From Streptomyces toxytricini (GTDB lineage: Bacteria > Actinomycetota > Actinomycetes > Streptomycetales > Streptomycetaceae), in assembly GCF_014649915.1 (NCBI RefSeq), contig NZ_BMTY01000004.1:293927-357926 (forward strand): 64,000 bases of DNA, written 5' to 3'. Shown in pieces: positions 1-10,309 of the stretch (the stretch's first letter is position 1; each line of letters begins with the position of its first letter). The position numbers were made by a program, and so were the translations under genes. The notes below the pieces were generated by a model. That model had not been told where the DNA came from. It did not search any database and worked only from the letters and a program-made list of their open reading frames with translations.

Positions 1-259
1 GACGCCGAGCTGCACGCCCGGGTCAGGCCCCGCCTGGCGCTCATCCCGGTCGGCGCCGGGAACCGCTACGGGCATCCCGCGCCGGGCACGCTCGCCCGTC
101 TGAGGGCGCTCGGCGCGACCGTTCTGCGGACCGACACCGACGGGTCGGTGGCCGTGGCCGGAAGCGGTCCGCGACTGCGCGCATTCCCAGCGCGACGAAC
201 GCGGCGACACGCCCATACCGGGCGTGCCCGCTCTGTTTGCCCACAACCCGGCCGCATGA
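1..259 (+). CDS. comEC: ComEC/Rec2-type DNA uptake protein, C-terminal end (partial; stop displaced)
   Basis: Frame 1 is open from the first base. It encodes a segment containing IPVGAGNRYGHPAPGTLARL, then an ALGATVLRTDTDGSVAV-like stretch, which is typical of the C-terminal metallo-beta-lactamase-like domain of ComEC/Rec2. ComEC is a polytopic membrane protein that moves single-stranded DNA across the membrane in competent bacteria; its role in streptomycetes is unclear. The position just before holA is the usual actinobacterial context. Oddly, frame 1 meets no stop at the expected end and stays open to 3069, through the next genes. Homology-like sequence fades near base 180. A one-base shift there would end the protein at the TGA at 257-259, which I use as a provisional end. 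The 5' part lies outside the window. Confidence 0.6.
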
Positions 260-316
260 TCGAATGCGTTTTCGCCACAGCGGAACAAGTCCACACAGCA
301 CGGGGGTGCATCAACC

Positions 317-1198
317 ATGTTCGGTCGCAGACGGGGGTCCGAGACGGCCGGGAGCGCCGGCTCGCACACATCCGCGACCCTGACGCTGCCTCACACGGCG
401 CGCCTGCTCAGCTGCCGGGTCCTCGACACCGTGCACCAGCCGGTCCGGCGGGCGGCGTTCGAGGTGACCGACCCCATCGGCCGGCCCGTCGTCAGCGGGG
501 AGACCGACCCGTACGGGGGGTTCACGGCGGCGGTCCCGGAGGGCGAGTACCGGCTCACCGTCACTGCGGAGGGCTACGCGCCGTTCCACGGGGCGACGCT
601 GCTCGGGGACGCGGCGCCGGCCGGCACCGCGGAGATCATCCTCGATGCGGTGGAGCCGCCGCTGCTGCCCGCGCCCGGGCACTGGGAGATCGACCCGGGG
701 CACTCCTCGATCGCGTTCACGGCCCGGCACATCGGCTTCGCCAGGATCCGGGGCCGGTTCACCACCTTCGCCGGCGCGGTGCGGATCGCCGACCGCATGG
801 AGGACTCCTCCATGCACGTGATCATCGACACGGCGAGCATCGACACCGGTCTGCGGATGCGGGACGACCACCTGCGCTCCGCGGATTTCCTGGACGCCGC
901 CCGACACCCGACGGTGGAGTTCTACAGCGAGCGGTTCATCCACCGCAGCGGCAGCCGGTGGGCCGTCGCAGGAGCCCTCACCCTGCGGGGCACGAGCCGG
1001 TCGGTGACCCTGGACACCGAGTACCTGGGGCTGGGGACGGGGATGGAGGGCGAGCCGAGGGCCGCCTGCCGGGCGACGGCCGGGCTCCACCGCGAGGACT
1101 TCGCCCTCGACTGGCAGTCCGTGCTGGCGGGCGGGGTCGCCGCCATCGGCTCCGCCGTCGACGTGGGCCTCGACGTGCAGGTCGTCCGCAAGGCCTGA
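317..1198 (+). CDS. YceI-family protein with N-terminal carboxypeptidase-regulatory-like domain
   Basis: A 293-residue protein with two recognisable parts. Residues ~28-110 look like a beta-sandwich of the carboxypeptidase-regulatory type (V-DPIGRPVVSGETDPYGGF...VPEGEYRLTVTAEGY...). Residues ~118-290 are a YceI lipocalin-like barrel (W-IDPGHSSIAFTARHIGFARIRGRF, SIDTG, DFLDAARHPTVEF, GALTLRGTSRSV). YceI proteins bind isoprenoid or other amphiphilic ligands in a beta-barrel. Most are ~190 residues, so the extra N-terminal domain is an addition. No signal peptide is evident, so it is probably cytoplasmic. The ATG start follows an AT-richer gap after comEC. The ligand and role are unknown. Confidence 0.85.
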   Translation: MFGRRRGSETAGSAGSHTSATLTLPHTARLLSCRVLDTVHQPVRRAAFEVTDPIGRPVVSGETDPYGGFTAAVPEGEYRLTVTAEGYAPFHGATLLGDAAPAGTAEIILDAVEPPLLPAPGHWEIDPGHSSIAFTARHIGFARIRGRFTTFAGAVRIADRMEDSSMHVIIDTASIDTGLRMRDDHLRSADFLDAARHPTVEFYSERFIHRSGSRWAVAGALTLRGTSRSVTLDTEYLGLGTGMEGEPRAACRATAGLHREDFALDWQSVLAGGVAAIGSAVDVGLDVQVVRKA

Positions 1199-1242
1199 CC
1201 CGGGCCCCGACCCGGGCTCCGGCCGGCGCTCCGGCCCGGGGC

Positions 1243-1485
1243 CTACGGGGCCTCCAGCCACCCCTCGTACTCGGCGGCGAGGCCGTCCAGCGCCGAGGCG
1301 TCGAGCCGGCTCTCCGGGTCCTCGACGACCACGAGCCACTGGGCGTCCTCGGCGTCGTCCTCCCCGGCCAGGGCGTCCCGGACCAGCTGCGGCTCCTCGC
1401 CCGGCCCGAACCGCTCGACGACCTCCTCGGCCACCTCTTCGGCGGCGTCGCGGTCCGGCAGCACCAGTACATGTCGCACGTTCAC
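1243..1485 (-). CDS. Small acidic protein of unknown function
   Basis: Reading on the minus strand gives an 80-residue acidic protein starting at a GTG (1485) as VNVRHVLVLPDRDAAEEVAE and ending GLAAEYEGWLEAP. It is rich in Glu, Asp and Ala and predicted mostly helical, with a VLVLPDRDAAEEVAEEVVERFG start reminiscent of small alpha/beta ferredoxin-like proteins. Codon third positions are strongly G/C, unlike the overlapping plus-strand reading. It lies divergent from holA with only ~60 bp between the starts and converges on the YceI gene. A second GTG at 1479 is also possible. I do not recognise a family and assign no function. Confidence 0.6.
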   Translation of the reverse strand: MNVRHVLVLPDRDAAEEVAEEVVERFGPGEEPQLVRDALAGEDDAEDAQWLVVVEDPESRLDASALDGLAAEYEGWLEAP

Positions 1486-1546
1486 GCGACCATTGTCGGG
1501 CACGGGGCGAGGGGGCCTGTCGGTGCGGCATGGGATCCTGGAGGCG

Positions 1547-2545
1547 ATGGCCACCAGGAAGAACACCACCGACGATCCGCTCGCCCCGCTCACCCTCGCG
1601 GTGGGGCAGGAGGACCTGCTGCTCGACCGCGCCGTACGGGAGGTGGTGGCGGCTGCCCGCGCCGCCGACCCCGACACGGACGTGCGGGATCTGACGCCCG
1701 ACCAGCTGCAGCCCGGCACCCTCGCCGAGCTGACCAGCCCCTCGCTGTTCTCCGAGCGCAAGGTGCTGGTCGTGCGCAACGCCCAGGACCTGTCCGCGGA
1801 CACGGTCAAGGAGGTCAAGGCGTACGTCGGGGCGCCCATCGAGGACATCGCGCTCGTGCTCCTCCACGCGGGCGGCGCGAAGGGCAAGGGCCTGCTGGAC
1901 GCGGCCCGCAAGGCCGGCGCCCGGGAGGTCGCCTGCCCGAAGATGGCCAAGGCGGCGGACCGGCTGGCGTTCGTCCGGGGCGAGTTCCGCACACTGGGCC
2001 GGTCGGCGACGCCGGAGGCCTGCCAGACGCTGGTCGACGCGATCGGCAGCGACCTGCGGGAGCTGGCCAGTGCCGTCGCACAGCTGTGCGCGGACGTCGA
2101 GGGCACCATCGACGAGGCAGTCGTCGGCCGCTACTACACGGGGCGGGCGGAGGCGTCCAGCTTCACCGTCGCCGACCGGGCGGTGGAGGGCCGGGCCGCC
2201 GAGGCCCTCGAAGCCCTGCGCTGGTCCCTCGCGACGGGCGTCGCCCCGGTGCTGATCACCAGTGCGCTGGCCCAGGCCGTCAGGGCCATCGGAAAGCTGG
2301 CGTCCGCCCCCCGCGGCGCCCGCCCCGCCGACCTGGCGCGCGACCTCGGCATGCCGCCGTGGAAGATCGACCGGGTCCGCCAGCAGATGCGCGGCTGGTC
2401 CGCGGACGGCGTCGCCGACGCGCTGCTCGCCGTCGCCGACGCCGACGCCGGAGTCAAGGGCGGCGGCGACGACCCGGAGTACGCCCTGGAGAAGGCGGTC
2501 GTGGCCGTGGCCCGTGCGGCCCGACCCCGCCGCCCCGCCCACTGA
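1547..2545 (+). CDS. holA: DNA polymerase III subunit delta
   Basis: 332 residues. HolA is the delta subunit of the clamp-loader complex, which opens the beta sliding clamp during chromosome replication. The protein has the family's order: an N-terminal domain with DLLLDRAVREVV and FSERKVLVVRNAQDL, a middle AAA+-like part (DIALVLLHAGGAKGKGLLDAARKAGA, CPKMAKAADRLAFV), and a C-terminal helical collar domain (SSFTVADRAVEGRAAEALEALRWSL...ALAQAVRAIGKLAS...MPPWKIDRVRQQMRGWS). Length is normal. I chose ATG 1547 (MATRKN) because residues upstream are unlike the family; an upstream in-frame ATG at 1493 exists. Position after comEC and opposite rpsT is the common actinobacterial arrangement. Confidence 0.93.
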   Translation: MATRKNTTDDPLAPLTLAVGQEDLLLDRAVREVVAAARAADPDTDVRDLTPDQLQPGTLAELTSPSLFSERKVLVVRNAQDLSADTVKEVKAYVGAPIEDIALVLLHAGGAKGKGLLDAARKAGAREVACPKMAKAADRLAFVRGEFRTLGRSATPEACQTLVDAIGSDLRELASAVAQLCADVEGTIDEAVVGRYYTGRAEASSFTVADRAVEGRAAEALEALRWSLATGVAPVLITSALAQAVRAIGKLASAPRGARPADLARDLGMPPWKIDRVRQQMRGWSADGVADALLAVADADAGVKGGGDDPEYALEKAVVAVARAARPRRPAH

Positions 2546-2560
2546 TCCGGAACGGCATGC

Positions 2561-2612
2561 CGAAGGCCCCGGCCGGCACCCTGGGGAAGGGCGACGGCCG
2601 GGGCCTTCGTTT
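2561..2612. terminator. Hairpin terminator between holA and rpsT (convergent)
   Basis: CGAAGGCCCCGGCCG (2561-2575) pairs with CGGCCGGGGCCTTCG (2595-2609), a perfect 15-bp stem followed by a short T-rich stretch on the plus strand. It sits between convergent holA and rpsT, so it may serve either gene. Confidence 0.75.
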
Positions 2613-2748
2613 ACTGCTCTGGTGCGCCGCACCCGCGTGGCGAACGCAGGCCGCGTGCGGCGCTGGTCTCCCCGCCGGGGCGGGGGAGGTGCCGGTCAGG
2701 AGCGGAAGAGAGGGCCCGCTGGGTCCGTTCCGGCGATCACATCAGTGC

Positions 2749-3015
2749 TCAGCCCTGGAGGGAGGCAACCTTGGAAGCCAGCGCCGACTTCTTGTTGGCG
2801 GCCGAGTTCTTGTGGATGACACCCTTCGAAGCAGCCTTGTCCAGCTTGCGGGAGGCGACGCGCGCCGCCGCAGTGGCCTTCTCGACGTCGCCGGCGGCGA
2901 CGGCCTCGTTGGCCTTGCGGATGAAGGTGCGGAGCTCGGACTTGACGGACTTGTTGCGCAGGCGCGCCTTCTCGTTCGTCTTGTTCCGCTTGATCTGGGA
3001 CTTGATGTTCGCCAC
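2749..3015 (-). CDS. rpsT: 30S ribosomal protein S20
   Basis: 88 residues starting [22 protein letters not shown], very basic and all-helical, the standard length and sequence for bacterial bS20, which binds 16S rRNA in the body of the small subunit. Characteristic segments include [35 protein letters not shown]. It is transcribed away from lepA, with ~197 bp between the two starts, and is preceded by AAAAGG (minus strand), a good ribosome binding site. Codon use is highly biased, as expected for a ribosomal gene. Confidence 0.97.
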   Translation of the reverse strand: MANIKSQIKRNKTNEKARLRNKSVKSELRTFIRKANEAVAAGDVEKATAAARVASRKLDKAASKGVIHKNSAANKKSALASKVASLQG

Positions 3016-3212
3016 GAAAGAGCCTTTTCAGGTTCAGAGTTTGATCTTCCGGTCGTGTCCCCCAGCTGAGAGGGCGTGGAAGACACAGCTGCCCAGGCTA
3101 CCAGGGCGCCCACGGGTGGCCCAAACCGAGCGCACTGCCCCGTCCATGGGACCATGGAACGGACCGACACCCAGCCAGGCTTCCGACTGCGACCCGAGAA
3201 TCAGGACACTGC

Positions 3213-5078
3213 GTGCCCGCCATCCCCAGCCACGTGCCCGAGCCGAGCCGTACCGACCCGGCGCTGATCCGCAACTTCTGCATCATCGCGCACATCGACC
3301 ACGGCAAGTCGACGCTCGCCGACCGGATGCTCCAGCTCACCGGTGTCGTCGACCAGCGGCAGATGCGCGCCCAGTACCTCGACCGCATGGACATCGAGCG
3401 CGAGCGCGGCATCACGATCAAGTCCCAGGCCGTCCGCCTCCCCTGGGCGCCCACCGAGGGCGACGGCGCGGGCAGGACGCACATCCTGAACATGATCGAC
3501 ACCCCGGGGCACGTCGACTTCACGTACGAGGTGTCGCGCTCCCTCGCCGCGTGCGAGGGCACGATCCTGCTGGTCGACGCCGCCCAGGGCATCGAGGCCC
3601 AGACCCTCGCCAACCTGTACCTGGCGATGGAGAACGACCTCACGATCGTCCCGGTCCTCAACAAGATCGACCTGCCGGCCGCCCAGCCGGAGAAGTTCGC
3701 CGAGGAGCTGGCGAACCTCGTCGGCTGCGAGCCCGACGACGTGCTGCGGGTGTCCGCCAAGACCGGTGTCGGCGTCGAGGCGCTCCTCGACCGGGTCGTG
3801 CAGAACGTCCCTGCGCCCGTCGGCGTCAAGGACGCCCCCGCCCGCGCGATGATCTTCGACTCCGTCTACGACTCCTACCGCGGCGTGGTCACCTACGTCC
3901 GCGTCGTCGACGGCACGCTCAACAAGCGCGAGCGCATCCGCATGATGTCCACCGGCGCCACCCACGAGCTGCTGGAGATCGGCACCAACTCGCCCGAGAT
4001 GCTCCCGGCCGACGGCCTCTCCGTCGGCGAGGTCGGCTACCTGATCACCGGTGTGAAGGACGTCCGCCAGTCCAAGGTCGGCGACACCATCACCCAGCAG
4101 AGCGGCGGTGCCACCGAGGCCCTCGGCGGCTACAAGGACCCGAAGCCCATGGTCTTCTCGGGCCTGTACCCGCTCGACGGCTCCGACTACCCGGAGCTGC
4201 GCGACGCCCTGGACAAGCTCCAGCTCAACGACGCCGCCCTGGTGTACGAGCCGGAGACCTCCGCGGCCCTCGGCTTCGGCTTCCGCGTCGGCTTCCTCGG
4301 CCTGCTCCACCTCGACGTGATCCGCGAGCGCCTGGAGCGCGAGTTCGGCCTCGACCTGATCGCCACCGCGCCCAACGTGGTCTACCGCGTGGTCATGGAG
4401 GACAAGAGCGAGATCACGGTCACCAACCCGAGCGAGTTCCCCGAGGGGAAGATCTCGGAGGTGTACGAGCCGGTCGTGCGCGCCACCATCCTCGCGCCCA
4501 CCGAGTTCATCGGCTCGATCATGGAGCTGTGCCAGAACCGCCGCGGCACCCTCCTCGGCATGGACTACCTCTCCGAGGACCGCGTCGAGATCCGCTACAC
4601 CCTGCCGCTCGCGGAGATCGTCTTCGACTTCTTCGACCAGCTGAAGTCCAAGACCCGCGGCTACGCCTCCCTCGACTACGAGCCCACCGGCGAGCAGGCC
4701 TCCAGCCTCGTCAAGGTCGACATCCTGCTCCACGGCGACAAGGTGGACGCGTTCTCCGCGATCACCCACAAGGACGCCGCCTACGCGTACGGCGTGCGCC
4801 TGGTCGCCAAGCTGCGCGAGCTGATCCCGCGGCAGGCGTTCGAGGTGCCGGTCCAGGCCGCCATCGGCTCCCGGGTCATCGCCCGCGAGACCATCCGCGC
4901 CATCCGCAAGGACGTCCTCGCCAAGTGCTACGGCGGTGACATCTCCCGTAAGCGGAAGCTGCTGGAGAAGCAGAAGGAAGGCAAGAAGCGGATGAAGATG
5001 GTCGGCTCCGTGGAGGTCCCGCAGGAGGCCTTCATCGCCGTCCTCTCCAGCGACGAGTCCGGCGCCAAGAAGAAGTAG
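3213..5078 (+). CDS. lepA: Elongation factor 4 (LepA), ribosome back-translocating GTPase
   Basis: 621 residues, GTG start ([16 protein letters not shown]). EF4/LepA is a translational GTPase linked to ribosome biogenesis and to back-translocation of stalled ribosomes. The GTPase domain shows G1 AHIDHGKST (~27-35), an RGITIK switch region, G3 DTPGH, G4 NKID and G5 SAKTG. Domain II, an EF-G-like domain III and the LepA-specific C-terminal domain follow ([23 protein letters not shown]-like [52 protein letters not shown]). Length is normal. It is divergent from rpsT and followed by a strong hairpin. Confidence 0.97.
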   Translation: MPAIPSHVPEPSRTDPALIRNFCIIAHIDHGKSTLADRMLQLTGVVDQRQMRAQYLDRMDIERERGITIKSQAVRLPWAPTEGDGAGRTHILNMIDTPGHVDFTYEVSRSLAACEGTILLVDAAQGIEAQTLANLYLAMENDLTIVPVLNKIDLPAAQPEKFAEELANLVGCEPDDVLRVSAKTGVGVEALLDRVVQNVPAPVGVKDAPARAMIFDSVYDSYRGVVTYVRVVDGTLNKRERIRMMSTGATHELLEIGTNSPEMLPADGLSVGEVGYLITGVKDVRQSKVGDTITQQSGGATEALGGYKDPKPMVFSGLYPLDGSDYPELRDALDKLQLNDAALVYEPETSAALGFGFRVGFLGLLHLDVIRERLEREFGLDLIATAPNVVYRVVMEDKSEITVTNPSEFPEGKISEVYEPVVRATILAPTEFIGSIMELCQNRRGTLLGMDYLSEDRVEIRYTLPLAEIVFDFFDQLKSKTRGYASLDYEPTGEQASSLVKVDILLHGDKVDAFSAITHKDAAYAYGVRLVAKLRELIPRQAFEVPVQAAIGSRVIARETIRAIRKDVLAKCYGGDISRKRKLLEKQKEGKKRMKMVGSVEVPQEAFIAVLSSDESGAKKK

Positions 5079-5104
5079 CAGCCGGCCGCACCGACAGCCG
5101 GAAC

Positions 5105-5140
5105 GGGCCCCCGCACGCACCTGCGGGGGCCTGTTTCGTT
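5105..5140 (+). terminator. Rho-independent terminator after lepA
   Basis: GGGCCCCCGCA (5105-5115) pairs with TGCGGGGGCC (5122-5131) around a short loop, followed by TGTTTCGTT. It begins 27 bp after the lepA stop. Confidence 0.85.
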
Positions 5141-5205
5141 ATGAATCGGCGGCTCAAGGGCTCTTACGCGTCAGCCGGAGGGCCCCTAGTCTGATCACTG
5201 CCCCG

Positions 5206-5240
5206 TTGGTTACTCGCCAGTTTCAGACCCTGGTCTCAAA
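5206..5240. promoter_or_regulatory. Candidate operator palindromes upstream of acyl-CoA ligase
   Basis: Two dyads lie 67-101 bp before the ligase start. TTTCAGACCCTGGTCTCAAA (5221-5240) is an imperfect palindrome with AGACC/GGTCT cores and outer TTT/AAA. Just before it, TTACT-CGCC-AGTTT resembles TTACT-N-AGTAA sites that TetR-type fatty-acid regulators bind in actinobacteria. Binding is inferred from symmetry and position only. Confidence 0.35.
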
Positions 5241-5306
5241 CCCTGTTGGAAGCCGCCGTCCCACCCCCTAGGGCGGCAGCCCTGCCGCGTGGTCCGGAGG
5301 ACGTCC

Positions 5307-7196
<1,890 letters not shown>

Positions 7197-7219
7197 AAAC
7201 CCGCGCGGCCCCCGCACCG

Positions 7220-7251
7220 CCCGGCCCCCGGCCCCGCCGGAGGGGGCCGGG
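7220..7251 (+). terminator. Hairpin after acyl-CoA ligase
   Basis: CCCGGCCCCC (7220-7229) pairs with GGGGGCCGGG (7242-7251). The stem is very strong but lacks a T-run, as is usual in this G+C range. Confidence 0.55.
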
Positions 7252-7333
7252 CCCGCCGCCGGACCGCCCCCGCCCGCCCGCGGAGCGCCGCGCGCACGGA
7301 CCGGCCCGGGCGGGCGTGCGGGACAATGGGCCC

Positions 7334-8566
7334 ATGCCTTCCGCACTGCCCGACGGTGAACCCATGCCCGAAGACGGCGCGCTGCCGCCGCACGCCCTGG
7401 CGGGCGCCGGGGACCGTCCGCTCGGGTTCTACCTGCACGTCCCGTACTGCGCCACGCGCTGCGGGTACTGCGACTTCAACACGTACACCGCCACCGAGCT
7501 GCGCGGCAGCGGAGGCGTGCTCGCCTCCCGGGAGAACTACGCCGACACCCTCGCCGACGAGGTCCGCCTCGCCCGCAAGGTCCTCGGCGACGACCCCCGG
7601 CCGGTCCGCACGGTCTTCGTCGGCGGCGGCACCCCGACCCTGCTGCCGGCCGCGCACCTCGTCCGCATGCTGGCCGCCGTCCGGGACGAATTCGGCCTCG
7701 CACCCGACGCGGAGGTCACGACCGAGGCCAACCCCGAGTCGGTCGACGCCGCCTACCTGGCCGAACTGCGCGAGGGCGGCTTCAACCGGATCTCCTTCGG
7801 CATGCAGAGCGCCAAGCGGCACGTCCTGCAGGTGCTGGACCGCACCCACACGCCCGGGCGCCCCGAGGCCTGCGTCGCCGAGGCCCGCGGGGCCGGCTTC
7901 GACCACGTCAACCTCGACCTGATCTACGGCACGCCCGGTGAGAGCGACGACGACTGGCGCGACTCCCTCGACGCCGCGCTCGGCGCCGGGCCCGACCACG
8001 TCTCCGCGTACGCGCTGATCGTCGAGGAGGGCACCCAGCTCGCCCGCCGGATCCGCCGCGGCGAGGTCCCCATGACCGACGACGACGTCCACGCCGACCG
8101 GTACCTGATCGCCGACGAGGTCCTCGCCGGCGCCGGCTTCCACTGGTACGAGGTGTCGAACTGGGCGACCTCCGAGGCCGGGCGCTGCCTGCACAACGAG
8201 CTGTACTGGCGCGGCGCCGACTGGTGGGGCGCCGGCCCCGGCGCGCACAGCCACGTCGGCGGGGTGCGCTGGTGGAACGTGAAGCACCCCGGCGCCTACG
8301 CGGCTGCGCTCGCCGCCGGGCGCTCGCCCGGGGCGGGCCGGGAGCTGCTGTCGGCGGAGGACCGCCGCGTGGAGCGGATCCTGCTGGAGCTGCGGCTGGC
8401 CGAGGGCGCCCCGCTGGAGCTGCTCGCCGAGCAGGGGCTCGCCGCCTCGCGCCGGGCGCTCGCGGACGGGCTGCTGGAGGCCGGGCCGTACCGCGAGGGG
8501 CGGGCCGTGCTCACGCTGCGCGGCAGGCTGCTCGCCGACGCGGTGGTCCGCGACCTGGTGGACTGA
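7334..8566 (+). CDS. hemW: Radical SAM protein HemW (coproporphyrinogen III oxidase-like heme chaperone)
   Basis: 410 residues. HemW binds heme and an iron-sulfur cluster and delivers heme to respiratory enzymes; it is often mis-named as an oxygen-independent coproporphyrinogen oxidase. The radical SAM motif is C39-x3-C43-x2-C46 within HVPYCATRCGYCDF. GGGTPTLL, TTEANPES and RISFGMQSAKRHVL follow, then a HemN-like C-terminal domain (ELYWRGADWWGAGPGAHSH). The length fits HemW rather than longer HemN. ATG 7334 was preferred to 7316 because it gives the usual N-terminus, but the start is not certain. It converges with the DUF3097 gene. Confidence 0.92.
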   Translation: MPSALPDGEPMPEDGALPPHALAGAGDRPLGFYLHVPYCATRCGYCDFNTYTATELRGSGGVLASRENYADTLADEVRLARKVLGDDPRPVRTVFVGGGTPTLLPAAHLVRMLAAVRDEFGLAPDAEVTTEANPESVDAAYLAELREGGFNRISFGMQSAKRHVLQVLDRTHTPGRPEACVAEARGAGFDHVNLDLIYGTPGESDDDWRDSLDAALGAGPDHVSAYALIVEEGTQLARRIRRGEVPMTDDDVHADRYLIADEVLAGAGFHWYEVSNWATSEAGRCLHNELYWRGADWWGAGPGAHSHVGGVRWWNVKHPGAYAAALAAGRSPGAGRELLSAEDRRVERILLELRLAEGAPLELLAEQGLAASRRALADGLLEAGPYREGRAVLTLRGRLLADAVVRDLVD

Positions 8567-8605
8567 GGGCGGCTCCGGGGCCCGCCCCCGCCCGCCCCGG
8601 CCCCG

Positions 8606-9412
8606 TCAGCCGGCGGGGGCCGTGACGAAGTCGATCAGTTCCTCGACACGGCCCAGCAGGGACGGCTCCAGGTCGCGGTACGACGCCACGCGGGACAGGA
8701 CGTGCCGCCAGGCCGCGCCGGTGTTCTCCGGCCAGCCCAGCGCGCGGCAGACGCCCGTCTTCCAGTCCTGGCCGGGCGGGATGACCGGCCAGGCCGCGAT
8801 GCCCAGCGAGGACGGCTTCACCGCCTGCCAGACGTCCACGTACGGGTGACCCACGACCAGGACGTGCTCGCCGGACACCTGCGCGGCGATGCGGGACTCC
8901 TTCGACCCCGGGACGAGGTGGTCCACCAGCACGCCCAGGCGGGCGTCCGGACCGGGCGCGAACTCGGCGACCACGGCCGGCAGGTCGTCGACGCCCTCCA
9001 GGTACTCCACGACGACGCCCTCGATCCGCAGGTCGTCGCCCCAGACCCGCTCGACGAGCTCGGCGTCGTGCCGGCCCTCCACGTAGATGCGGCCCGCCCG
9101 CGCCACCCGCGCCCTGGCGCCGGGGACGGCGATCGAGCCCGACGCGGTGCGCCGCGGGCCCGCCGGCGCCCGGGAGGGCCGTACGAGGGTGACGGGGGCG
9201 CCTTCCAGCAGGAACCCGCGCGGCTCCAGCGGGAACACCCGCCTCTTGCCGAAGCGGTCCTCCAGGGTCACCGTGCCCGCCTCACAGGCGACGACGGCCC
9301 CGCAGAAGCCGGTGCCCGCCTCCTCCACCACCAGGTCGGGCTCGGCCGGCACCTCCGGGACGGGCTTGGGGCGCTTCCACTGCGGGGTCAGGTCGGGGGA
9401 GTACTCGCGCAT
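8606..9412 (-). CDS. DUF3097 family protein
   Basis: 268 residues starting MREYSPDLTPQWKRPKPVPEVP. The protein matches the actinobacterial DUF3097 family, with AGRIYVEGRHDAELVERVWGDDLR and VLVDHLVPGSKESRIAAQV resembling a TOPRIM-like fold (conserved Glu in VEGRHDAE, DHLVPGSKE). That suggests a nucleic-acid-related enzyme, but no activity is established that I know of. The N-terminal ~90 residues include VTLEDRFGKRRVFPL, a small beta domain. It is followed downstream by convergent hemW and preceded by a metallo-hydrolase gene on the same strand with a 28-bp gap, so the two may be co-transcribed. Confidence 0.88.
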   Translation of the reverse strand: MREYSPDLTPQWKRPKPVPEVPAEPDLVVEEAGTGFCGAVVACEAGTVTLEDRFGKRRVFPLEPRGFLLEGAPVTLVRPSRAPAGPRRTASGSIAVPGARARVARAGRIYVEGRHDAELVERVWGDDLRIEGVVVEYLEGVDDLPAVVAEFAPGPDARLGVLVDHLVPGSKESRIAAQVSGEHVLVVGHPYVDVWQAVKPSSLGIAAWPVIPPGQDWKTGVCRALGWPENTGAAWRHVLSRVASYRDLEPSLLGRVEELIDFVTAPAG

Positions 9413-9440
9413 CCGGCCGACCCTAGGAGAGCGGGCGCGC

Positions 9441-10166
9441 TCAGGCGCCCGACACGCCGAAACGCGCCGCCAGTGTGGCGCGTTGCGCACGGACGAACGC
9501 CGCGTCGACGACCGCCCCGTGCCCCGGCACGTACAGGGCGTCCCCGCCGCCCAGCGCCAGCAGCCGGTCCAGCGCCGCGGGCCACTGCGCCGGCACCGCG
9601 TCGGGGCCGGCCTGCGGCTCCCCGGACTCCTCCACCAGGTCGCCGCAGAAGACCGTCTCCCGCTCGCCGGGCACGAGCACCGCCAGGTCGTGGCGGGTGT
9701 GCCCGGGGGAGACGTTCGCGAGCAGCGCCTGCACCCCGCCCAGGTCGAGCGTCCACTCGCCCGACACCAGGTGCCGCGGGACCACCAGCAGGTCGGCCGC
9801 CTCGGCGGCGTCCGCCGGGTCCAGGCCGTGGCGCACGGCGTCGCCGCGGAGCTCCTCGCGGCCCGCGGAGAGCTCGGCGTCGAGGCCGACGGCGCCGTAC
9901 ACCTCGGCGCCGGCGAAGGCCGCACCGCCCAGAACGTGATCGAAATGGCCGTGCGTGAATGCGATATGGGTCACGTGCCGGCCCGTCAGGCGCTCCGCCT
10001 CGGCCCGCAGCAGGGCCCCCTCCCGGACGCTCGAACCGGGGTCGACGATCAGTACGGAATCGTCCCCGACCACCAGTCCCACCGTGCAATCCCACACCGG
10101 GAGGCGCTTCCGGCCGGTCCGCCGGGTCAGCCTCTCCCAGCCCGCCTCTTCCCAAGCCACGTCCAT
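9441..10166 (-). CDS. Metallo-beta-lactamase-fold hydrolase
   Basis: 241 residues. The metal-binding motif T-H72-G-H74-F-D76-H77 is intact, and the later conserved residues of the fold are present: H in [13 protein letters not shown] in [10 protein letters not shown] and H in [10 protein letters not shown]. The SPGHT and YVPGHG motifs place it with glyoxalase II/SoxH-like hydrolases. Such enzymes hydrolyse thioesters or related substrates; the actual substrate is unknown. It is transcribed divergently from hrcA, with the CIRCE operator between them, 72 bp from its start, so CIRCE could in principle affect it too. No signal peptide. Confidence 0.85.
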   Translation of the reverse strand: MDVAWEEAGWERLTRRTGRKRLPVWDCTVGLVVGDDSVLIVDPGSSVREGALLRAEAERLTGRHVTHIAFTHGHFDHVLGGAAFAGAEVYGAVGLDAELSAGREELRGDAVRHGLDPADAAEAADLLVVPRHLVSGEWTLDLGGVQALLANVSPGHTRHDLAVLVPGERETVFCGDLVEESGEPQAGPDAVPAQWPAALDRLLALGGGDALYVPGHGAVVDAAFVRAQRATLAARFGVSGA

Positions 10167-10237
10167 ACCGCGACGCTACCTGGCGGGCCGCCCTTGCTAG
10201 CCGCGTACCCCCCGGCCGTACACTGACCGGGGGATCT

Positions 10238-10264
10238 CTGGCACTCGTACGACCCGAGTGCCAA
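10238..10264. promoter_or_regulatory. CIRCE operator (HrcA binding site)
   Basis: CTGGCACTC-N9-GAGTGCCAA, with TGGCACTC at 10239-10246 and GAGTGCCA at 10256-10263, matches the CIRCE consensus (TTAGCACTC-N9-GAGTGCTAA) with the correct 9-bp spacer. It lies 46 bp before the hrcA start. HrcA should bind it and repress hrcA-dnaJ, released on heat shock. Confidence 0.9.
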
Positions 10265-10309
10265 ACCGAACGACCACCACGACCCGCATCACAGCTGGAG
10301 GTGCGCGCG

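Noticed and set aside
148..3069. A 973-residue plus-strand open frame spanning the comEC tail, YceI gene and holA
   Set aside because: After ~180 it is the +1/+2 shadow of real genes, Arg/Gly/Pro-rich with no family features.
7316..8566. Reading hemW as an oxygen-independent coproporphyrinogen oxidase (hemN)
   Set aside because: Length and short N-terminal region match HemW, which lacks that activity.
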